Assembly: GCA_036339295.1 (NCBI GenBank)
Contig: JAYZBK010000007.1
Span: 1 to 53,006, forward strand
Reading direction: 5' to 3'
DNA from: GCA-002862325 sp036339295
GTDB taxonomy: Bacteria; Planctomycetota; Phycisphaerae; Phycisphaerales; SM1A02
DNA: 53,006 nucleotides
Positions 30,787 through 37,023 of the stretch are shown one piece after another. The position numbers and the translations under genes are program-made. Each line of letters starts with the position of its first letter. The first letter of the stretch is position 1. Under the pieces are notes generated by a model, which saw only the letters and a program-made list of their open reading frames with translations, made no database searches and had not been told where the DNA came from.

Positions 30787-33093
30787 TCAGTCGCGACGCG
30801 TGGACCGGTCGTGCGCGGGCTCGATGAGCTTCCGCTCGAGGAACTCCATGCGACGGCGGTGACCGTACGGACTCTCGGCCGCACCGTGGCCGGCGGACGG
30901 AAGCAGGACGAACTCGAAATCCTTGTCCGCCTTGACGAGGGCATCGACGACCTGCAGCGTCGACGCGGGATCGACGTTGGTGTCCAGCCCGCCGAGGACG
31001 AGCATCAGCTCGCCCTCGAGACGGTGGGCGTTGGCGACGTTGGATTGCTCCTCGTAGTGCGGGCCGATCGGCCAGCCCATCCAGAGCTCGTTCCACCAGA
31101 TCTTGTCCATCCGATTGTCGTGGCATCCACAGTCCGCGACGGCGACGTCGTAGAAGTCGCCGTGCGCGAGCAGGGCCCGCAGGGCGCTCTGCCCGCCGGC
31201 ACTGCCGCCGTAGATGCCCACGCGGTCCAGGTCCATCCACGGGCGGTCGTCCGCCGCGGCCCTCATCCAGGCGATGCGATCGGGGAACCCTGAATCACCG
31301 AGGTTCCGCCACGCGACGTCGTGGAACGCCTTGGACCGCCAGTTCGTGCCCATGCCGTCGATCTGCACGACCACCGCGCCGAGGTCGGCGATCTCCCTCA
31401 TCCGCCAGTGTCGGGCCCAGGCCTTCGGGACGAAGTGGCCGTGGGGACCGGCGTAGATGTGCTCGATCACCGGATAGGACTTCGACGCATCGAAGCCTCG
31501 TGGCAGCACGATGACGCCCCAGATGTCGGTCTCGCCGTCGCGTCCCTTCGCGACGAACCGGATCGGACGCGTCCACCCGCCCTCCTCGAGGCGCGAGGCG
31601 TCGGCGCGGGCGAGTTCGGCGATCAGGCCTCCATCCGAGGTCCGACGGAGTTCGTGCACGGGTGGGAGGTCGACTCGACTCCACCGATCGACGTAGTGCC
31701 TCCCGTCGGGCGAGAACTCGAGCGTGTGGGTCCCGTCGCCTTCGGTCAGGCGGGTGAGCCTGCCTGAATCGAGGTCGACGATCGCATGGTGCACGTGATA
31801 GGGATCCTGGGCCGGATCGATGCCGAGGATCCGGATCCGGATCGTCCCCGCCTCCTCGTCCACCTCGTCGACGGCCCGCACCACCCACGGTCCGGAGGTG
31901 ATGGGCCTCCGCGATCCCGATTCGAGGTCGATCATCTCGAGGTGGTTCCAGCCGGAGCGTTCGCTCATCCAGATCGCGCGATCACCGTCATCCATGACAT
32001 GGAGGAAGAGCTTGCCGGCGTAGTCGATGAAGGTGGGGGAGGTCTCCTCGAGCAGGACCCGCGAGGCTCCGGTGACCGCATCGATCTCGATGAGTCGGAG
32101 CAGCTGGTGGCCTCGTCGGTTGTAGAGGAAGCGGACCCGGTCGCCGTCGGGGTGCCAGCTCACCCGATCGATCGACCACGGGTCCGGTGCGAGTCCCGGA
32201 TCGAGGTCGATCCGCCGTCCCGATGCCAGGTCGAACACCGCCGGATGCGGATGGGCGATTCGATCGCCCGGCTTGAGATACTGGATCGTCTTCAGTCGAG
32301 GTTCGACCGAGTCCGCGGGATCGACCTCGACCATGTGCACGGGATGGGATTCGGGCGCGTCGGTCTTCATCGCCAGCACGAATCGCCCCTCCGGCGAGGG
32401 GACGATTCGTCCCCAGCTCGACGCCGCGGTGCCGTCATCGGTGAGACGGCGTTTCGAACCGTCGCCCCCCTCGACCCAGAGGTCGTGCTCCCTCACCGAC
32501 ACGACGGGCCGGCGGTCGGTCGGGGTGGCATCGCGACCACGTCGGCGTGACGAGACGAGCGAGTCCCACATGGCCGACGTCTTCGCGTCGATCGTGATCT
32601 CGGCATCCCGGGCCGGTGCGACGAATCGGGCGATCTCATCGCCGGAGGCGTCGAGGATGGACCACGCATGACCGGCGAAGGTGCTCTGGGTGTACGTCGT
32701 CCCCGGTGCCACGGTGTGATAGGGCTGGCGGGTCCCCGCTCGGTCGAGCCAGACGAGGGCGACCGAATCGTTCAAATCGTTCGTCACCCGAAGATCGACC
32801 CGCCCACCATCTCGATCGCGGCTTCGCCGCACCCACTCGGGTTCCAGTCGCCCGGCCGAAGCCCGGTTGCCCGGCTCGACGGATCGCACGCGACCATCGA
32901 GGACCGAGATCTCGAATCGTTCGGCCCCATCGGGACTTGCGCGTCGAAACTCGAGTGTCTCGTCGTCGATCCAGGTGGGGGAGATCCGAGCATTCAGGAC
33001 CTGCTCCGCTTCGGTGAGGCCGGTGACGGCGAACACGTTGGTCGACCAGCACAGGATCGAAAGGAGGCCCCAAAGCGGTCCGAGGAGGTTCAT
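30787..33093 (-). CDS. S9 prolyl oligopeptidase/DPP-IV-type peptidase with N-terminal VHL beta-like domain
   Basis: 768 residues, Sec signal MNLLGPLWGLLSILCWSTNV. Residues about 100-160 read LRVTNDLNDSVALVWLDRAG, then QPYHTVAPGTTYTQSTFAGH and AWSILDASGDEIARFV, which follows the von Hippel-Lindau beta domain (vWLdf.G...Y..l.pGt......y.GH.W.f.d). A DPP-IV beta-propeller follows at about 170-540 and an alpha/beta-hydrolase domain at 545-768. The catalytic triad is S631 (YGGSAGGQS), D704 (GGLDTNVDP) and H736 (SAGHGAAES). It removes or cleaves peptides near proline/alanine in related enzymes; export suggests a periplasmic or extracellular peptide-scavenging role. The VHL-like domain's role in bacteria is unknown; in eukaryotes it recognises hydroxyproline. 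Confidence 0.9.
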   Translation of the reverse strand: MNLLGPLWGLLSILCWSTNVFAVTGLTEAEQVLNARISPTWIDDETLEFRRASPDGAERFEISVLDGRVRSVEPGNRASAGRLEPEWVRRSRDRDGGRVDLRVTNDLNDSVALVWLDRAGTRQPYHTVAPGTTYTQSTFAGHAWSILDASGDEIARFVAPARDAEITIDAKTSAMWDSLVSSRRRGRDATPTDRRPVVSVREHDLWVEGGDGSKRRLTDDGTAASSWGRIVPSPEGRFVLAMKTDAPESHPVHMVEVDPADSVEPRLKTIQYLKPGDRIAHPHPAVFDLASGRRIDLDPGLAPDPWSIDRVSWHPDGDRVRFLYNRRGHQLLRLIEIDAVTGASRVLLEETSPTFIDYAGKLFLHVMDDGDRAIWMSERSGWNHLEMIDLESGSRRPITSGPWVVRAVDEVDEEAGTIRIRILGIDPAQDPYHVHHAIVDLDSGRLTRLTEGDGTHTLEFSPDGRHYVDRWSRVDLPPVHELRRTSDGGLIAELARADASRLEEGGWTRPIRFVAKGRDGETDIWGVIVLPRGFDASKSYPVIEHIYAGPHGHFVPKAWARHWRMREIADLGAVVVQIDGMGTNWRSKAFHDVAWRNLGDSGFPDRIAWMRAAADDRPWMDLDRVGIYGGSAGGQSALRALLAHGDFYDVAVADCGCHDNRMDKIWWNELWMGWPIGPHYEEQSNVANAHRLEGELMLVLGGLDTNVDPASTLQVVDALVKADKDFEFVLLPSAGHGAAESPYGHRRRMEFLERKLIEPAHDRSTRRD

Positions 33094-33258
33094 GGGCGGG
33101 TTTCCCGAGGGGGTCGTCGTACCTGGATGGACGGTTGGCCAGCCATGTCTTGGTACCATTTTCGACGTGGTGATGCGAGGAATCACCCATCGGCGTCGAC
33201 CGGCCCGGAGTCGCACCGAGCATCGCAGGAACGGGCATGTCCACGGATCCGATCGACC

Positions 33259-33789
33259 ATGATCAGCATCTACGTCGGGAACCTCCCGTTCCAGGCCACT
33301 GAAGACGAGATTCGCAACCACTTCTCCCCGCATGGCGAGGTGCATCGAGTGCACCTGGTCACCGATCGGGAGACCGGTCGACCGCGTGGCTTCGGCTTCG
33401 TCGAGATGGATGACGAGGCCGGCCGAGCCGCCATCGAGGCCCTCAACGGCCAGGACTTCGGTGGTCGTCCCCTGACGATCAACGAAGCTCGGCCTCGCGA
33501 GGAACGCGGTGGTGGTGGCGGTGGCGGCTTCCGGGGCGGCGGCGGCGGTGGGGGCGGTGGCTTCCGCGGCGGCGGCGGCGGCGGTGGCGGCGGCTATCGC
33601 GGCGGCGGCGGTGGTGGGGGTGGTGGCTATCGCGGTGGCGGCGGCGGTGGAGGCGGCGGCTATCGCGGCGGCGGTGGCGGCTTCGACGGCCCGCCTGCCG
33701 GTGGCGGTGGTGGTGGCATGTTCGAGAAGGATTCCGGCCGACGTGGACGAGGCAAGGATCGTCGACGCGACGAGGGCGACGACTGGTGA
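33259..33789 (+). CDS. RRM-domain glycine-rich RNA-binding protein
   Basis: 176 residues. One RNA recognition motif spans residues 1-80: RNP2 is IYVGNL, followed by PFQATEDEIRNHFSPHGEV, and RNP1 is RGFGFVEM, with the aromatic residues present. A tail of RGGGGGGGGG(F/Y) units follows at about 90-155, then a charged C-terminus (GRRGRGKDRRRDEGDDW). Such small RRM proteins in cyanobacteria and planctomycetes bind single-stranded RNA and are often cold-induced; regulation is not shown here. A TACCAT at 33154-33159 may be its -10, which would leave a leader of about 95 bases. A perfect hairpin terminator follows. Confidence 0.93.
   Translation: MISIYVGNLPFQATEDEIRNHFSPHGEVHRVHLVTDRETGRPRGFGFVEMDDEAGRAAIEALNGQDFGGRPLTINEARPREERGGGGGGGFRGGGGGGGGGFRGGGGGGGGGYRGGGGGGGGGYRGGGGGGGGGYRGGGGGFDGPPAGGGGGGMFEKDSGRRGRGKDRRRDEGDDW
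33511..33717 (+). repeat. GGC/GGT-rich coding repeat (RGG-type tail)
   Basis: Imperfect ~30-base units of the form TTCCGCGGC/TATCGCGGC followed by glycine codons, at least five copies, encoding the glycine-rich tail of the RRM protein. Confidence 0.85.
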
Positions 33790-33820
33790 CTCCCGCCGGT
33801 CGATTCCACGAGTGAAACAC

Positions 33821-33848
33821 CGACGCCCGCACGATCGTGCGGGCGTCG
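33821..33848. terminator. Perfect palindromic terminator after the RRM gene
   Basis: The 28-base sequence CGACGCCCGCACGA/TCGTGCGGGCGTCG is fully palindromic and followed by TT. It lies 32 bases past the RRM stop and just before the ribosome binding site of the next gene. Confidence 0.8.
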
Positions 33849-33886
33849 TTCTGGATCGAGCCGGGCCCATTTCACGGAGGCAGCCC

Positions 33887-34939
33887 ATGAGCGGTGATCG
33901 ACAGGACCGACGGAGCTTCACGAAGACGATGCTGGCATCCGGCATGGCGCCGGCGATCATCGGGATCGATCCGCGTGGTCCGCTCCGGGGTCGGGTCCAG
34001 GAGGCCGGTGAGGTCGTCGTCGGCGAGGGGAGCCATCGATGGAGGTGCGAGCACGACTGGCTCCGGCCTCCCGGAGGGATCGCCTTCGGCGACACCCATG
34101 GACTCGCCCAGGATGCCCGGGGCCGGATCTACGTCGCCCACACGGTGGGGGCGGGGAGTTCCCGGCGTCATGCCATCTGCGTGTTCTCGAAGGACGGGGA
34201 GTTCGAGACGGCCTGGGGCTCCGAGTTCGCCGGTGGTGCCCATGGCCTCGATCTCCGGGCCGAGAAGGACGGGGAAAGGCTCTATCACTGCGACACCGCT
34301 CGTCGTCGCGTCGTCAAGACGGGGCTCGACGGGTCGGTGATCTGGTCTGCCGGCTGTCCGATGGAGAGCGGTGTCTACGGGAGCGAGAACGAATGGTGTC
34401 CGACCAACGTCGCCTTCCTTCCGGACGGCGACCTCCTCGTCGGCGATGGATACGGCCGCTCGTTCGTGCATCGATTCGGTTCCGACGGCGCCGTGAAGTC
34501 CGTCTTCCTGAAGCCGGGGAAGGAGCGTGGCGAGGTCTCCTGCCCGCATGGCCTCTGGATCGACGAGCGAGGATCGGAGCCGAGGGTGGCGGTCGCGGAT
34601 CGGAGCAACCGCCGGATCCAGGTCTTCGACCTCGACGGCCGGGCGGTCTCCGTCCACACCGAGGGCGTTCGGCGTCCGTGCGACGTGGACTTCCGCGAGG
34701 GCGTGATGCTCGTGCCCGATCTCGAGAGCGTGGTCACCCTGTACGACGAGAGGAATCGTCCGATGGTGATGCTCGGCGACGGTCATCCGACCGATCTGCG
34801 GGGCAAGCCGCGGACGTCGTTCCAGCCCGGTCGATTCGTGCATCCGCACGACGCGATCTTCCTCGCCGATGGTTCGATCCTCGTCGCGGAGTGGGTGCCG
34901 ATCGGACGGATCACCCGACTCGTGAAGGTCGATGCCTGA
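33887..34939 (+). CDS. Tat-exported NHL/six-bladed beta-propeller protein
   Basis: 350 residues with a perfect GGAGG six bases before the ATG. The N-terminus DRQDRRSFTKTMLASGMAPA is a twin-arginine signal (RRSFTK). The body has repeats of the NHL/SMP-30 type: THGLAQDARGRIYVAHTVG, GGAHGLDLRAEKDGERLYHC, NVAFLPDGDLLVGDGYGRSF, CPHGLWIDERGSEPRVAVAD and VHPHDAIFLADGSILVAEW. It contains no obvious enzyme motif, although some propellers of this type are lactonases or lyases. Its last eight bases overlap the start of the first SMR exporter, so the three genes form an operon. Confidence 0.82.
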   Translation: MSGDRQDRRSFTKTMLASGMAPAIIGIDPRGPLRGRVQEAGEVVVGEGSHRWRCEHDWLRPPGGIAFGDTHGLAQDARGRIYVAHTVGAGSSRRHAICVFSKDGEFETAWGSEFAGGAHGLDLRAEKDGERLYHCDTARRRVVKTGLDGSVIWSAGCPMESGVYGSENEWCPTNVAFLPDGDLLVGDGYGRSFVHRFGSDGAVKSVFLKPGKERGEVSCPHGLWIDERGSEPRVAVADRSNRRIQVFDLDGRAVSVHTEGVRRPCDVDFREGVMLVPDLESVVTLYDERNRPMVMLGDGHPTDLRGKPRTSFQPGRFVHPHDAIFLADGSILVAEWVPIGRITRLVKVDA

Positions 34940-35309
34940 CCCTTCGGACCAGGTGATCGACCGGCGTGTGAACCGGCGAGCGTGGATGCTCGTCCTCGTC
35001 GCCGTCGTCCTCGAGATCGGCTGGGTGGTGCTGCTCCCGTTCGCCGAGGGCTTCACGCGCCCCGGTCCGAGCGTGGCGGTGGTCGTCCTGATGGTCGCCG
35101 CGTTCGTTCCCCTCGCCGGGGCCGTCCGGACGCTCCCGATCGGCACCGCCTACGCGGCGTGGACCGGCATGGGCGCCGCCGGGGCCGGGATCCTCGGCTG
35201 GCTCGTCCACGCCGAACCGTTGACGAGTCTCCGGGTCCTCGGGATCCTCCTCGTCATCGCGGGCGTCGCCGGGCTTCGGCTCCTCGAGCGACCGGAGGCC
35301 GCTCGATGA
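34932..35309 (+). CDS. Small multidrug resistance (SMR) exporter subunit, Gdx/SugE-like, first of pair
   Basis: 125 residues, four membrane helices after a 16-residue charged N-terminus. The central proton/substrate Glu is E28 in VAVVLEIGWVVLL. The loop LPIGTAYAAWTGMGAAGAGI is the Gdx/SugE hallmark (G-T-A-Y-A-x-W-T-G-x-G). SMR proteins work as antiparallel dimers exchanging protons for small cations; Gdx members export guanidinium. The gene overlaps the stop of the upstream propeller gene and its own stop overlaps the start of the second SMR gene (ATGA), so a heterodimer is likely. Confidence 0.88.
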   Translation: MPDPSDQVIDRRVNRRAWMLVLVAVVLEIGWVVLLPFAEGFTRPGPSVAVVVLMVAAFVPLAGAVRTLPIGTAYAAWTGMGAAGAGILGWLVHAEPLTSLRVLGILLVIAGVAGLRLLERPEAAR

Positions 35310-35623
35310 ACTGGCTGATCCTGCTCCTCGCCGCGGGGTTCGAGTGCGCGGGCGCCGTCTCGTTGAAGGCGAGCGATGGATTCCGCCGTCGCAAGGCCGC
35401 CGTCGTCTTCGTCGTCGCGATGGCGACGAGCATGTCGCTGCTCGCCTGGGCGGCCCGGACGATCCCCGTGGGCACGGCATACGCGGTGTGGACCGGGATC
35501 GGCGCCGCCGGCACGGTCGTCTGGGGCATCGTGCGTTTCGGCGAGGTCGCGAGCCGACGTCGAATCGCGTGCCTCGCCGTCATCGTCGCCGGCGTGGTCC
35601 TGCTTCGACTTGCAGAAGGCTGA
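35306..35623 (+). CDS. SMR exporter subunit, Gdx/SugE-like, second of pair
   Basis: 105 residues, typical SMR size. Four helices begin MNWLILLLAAGFECAGAVSL (Glu at 13, as in Gdx). The hallmark loop is TIPVGTAYAVWTGIGAAGTV and the last helix is ACLAVIVAGVVLLRLAEG. It is translationally coupled to the first subunit through ATGA. Paired SMR genes (YkkCD, EbrAB) form heterodimers with fixed opposite topologies, and that is inferred here. I see no guanidine riboswitch ahead of the operon. Confidence 0.9.
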   Translation: MNWLILLLAAGFECAGAVSLKASDGFRRRKAAVVFVVAMATSMSLLAWAARTIPVGTAYAVWTGIGAAGTVVWGIVRFGEVASRRRIACLAVIVAGVVLLRLAEG

Positions 35624-35629
35624 GACCGG

Positions 35630-37006
35630 TCAGGCGAAGATGTCGTGGTGGACGTTTCCGTGGACGTCCGTCAGCCGGAAGTCCCGCCCGGCGTGGTTGT
35701 AGACCAGCCGTTCGTGATCCAGTCCGAGGGCGTGGAGGATCGTGGCGTGCCAGTCGTGGATGTCCATGACACCCTCGACGGCCTCGCCGCCGGTCTCGTC
35801 GGTCGAACCGTAGGAATGCCCGCCGCGAACCCCGCCGCCGGCCATCCACATCGTGAAGCCCCGGGCGTTGTGGTCGCGGCCGTCATCGCCCTGGGCGTAG
35901 GGGGTTCGTCCGAACTCCCCGCCCCAGATCACGAGGGTGTCGTCGAGCATGCGTCGCTGCTTCAGGTCCGCGAGCAGGCCCGCGATCGGACGATCCACCG
36001 CCTCGCAGCGAGCAGCGAGCTCCTCCCGCATGTTCCGGTGGGTGTCCCAGCCGCCCGCGGTGAGCTCGATGAACCGGACGCCTTCCTCGGCGAGGCGACG
36101 CGCCAGCAGGCACTGGCGCCCGAAGGCATCCGTCGCGTCCTCCCCGATCCCGTACATCTCGAGGGTCCGTCGGTCCTCGCCGGCGAGGTCGACCACGTCC
36201 GGGACCTCCGCCTGCATCTTGAACGCGAGCTCGTACTGTTCGAGCACCCCCTCGAGCCCGTCCAGTCGCCCCGCGCGTCGTTCCCGCTCGCGTTCCAGCT
36301 GCCGGAGAAGCGCCAACTGTCGTCGCTGGACGGCGTCGCCGTGGCGTGCGTTCCTGATGTTGGGAATCGCCTCGCTGGTGTCGCCGTTCCGCCCGAGCCG
36401 GACCGGTGTCCCCTGGTAGCTGGCCGGCAGGAAGCCGCCCCCGTAGAGACCAGCGCCACCCTGGCCTCCGGGGTTGATCGTGATGAAGCCGGGAAGGTTC
36501 TCGTTCGCGGTGCCGAGTCCGTAGACCGACCACGCTCCCATCGAAGGCCGCACGAACTGGAACGAACCGGTGTGCATCTGCATCGATGCCTGCGCGTGGG
36601 CGGGGATCCCCGCCTTCATGCCACGCAGGAGGCAGAGGTCGTCCGCGTGGTTCCCGACGGTGGGGAACAGGTCGCTGATCATCAGTCCGCTCTCGCCCCG
36701 CGGCCGGAAGGCCCACGGGCTCGCGAGGAGCTTGGCGTTGCGGCGGTATTCCTGGCCCTCGAGCCGGGCGAGGGCCGGCTTGTGGTCGAACGTGTCGACG
36801 TGGCTCGGCGCCCCGCTCATGTAGAGGAAGATGACGCGCTTCGCCGTGGCGGCGTGGTGTCCCGCCTTCGCCGCGAGTGGATCGTCGAGACGAGGATGCG
36901 CTCCGGCGAGCCCGTTGAACGCCGTCCAGCCGAAGCCGAAGGCGAGCGTCTGGAGCATGGCCCGTCGGTCCATGTCCGGGGCGATGCGGTTGCGGCAGAG
37001 GTCCAT
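35630..37006 (-). CDS. DUF1501 Tat-exported protein (planctomycete sulfatase-like)
   Basis: 458 residues. The N-terminus has a twin-arginine signal (DRRAMLQTLAFGFGW). The body follows DUF1501: AKRVIFLYMSGAPSHVDTFD, LLASPWAFRPRGESGLMISD, ARRLAEEGVRFIELTAGGWD, TLVIWGGEFGRTPYAQG and then DHNARGFTMWMAGGGVRGG. The family has an alkaline-phosphatase/sulfatase-like metal-binding arrangement (D and H residues in FDHK, GWDTH, DHN), but no reaction is established. In planctomycetes it is nearly always paired with a PSCyt/DUF1549/DUF1553 protein, as here; the upstream gene ends 17 bases before this start, indicating an operon. The ATG at 37006 has CGGAG eight bases upstream. Confidence 0.92.
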   Translation of the reverse strand: MDLCRNRIAPDMDRRAMLQTLAFGFGWTAFNGLAGAHPRLDDPLAAKAGHHAATAKRVIFLYMSGAPSHVDTFDHKPALARLEGQEYRRNAKLLASPWAFRPRGESGLMISDLFPTVGNHADDLCLLRGMKAGIPAHAQASMQMHTGSFQFVRPSMGAWSVYGLGTANENLPGFITINPGGQGGAGLYGGGFLPASYQGTPVRLGRNGDTSEAIPNIRNARHGDAVQRRQLALLRQLERERERRAGRLDGLEGVLEQYELAFKMQAEVPDVVDLAGEDRRTLEMYGIGEDATDAFGRQCLLARRLAEEGVRFIELTAGGWDTHRNMREELAARCEAVDRPIAGLLADLKQRRMLDDTLVIWGGEFGRTPYAQGDDGRDHNARGFTMWMAGGGVRGGHSYGSTDETGGEAVEGVMDIHDWHATILHALGLDHERLVYNHAGRDFRLTDVHGNVHHDIFA

Positions 37007-37023
37007 GGTCGACTCCGTTCGGT

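Noticed and set aside
33511..33717. Possible minisatellite
   Set aside because: It is coding and in frame with the RRM domain, giving the glycine-rich tail.
33790..33886. Guanidine riboswitch controlling the propeller-SMR operon
   Set aside because: The gap holds a perfect terminator palindrome and a GGAGG site, with no ACGR-loop guanidine-I or CCG-hairpin guanidine-II/III pattern that I can recognise.
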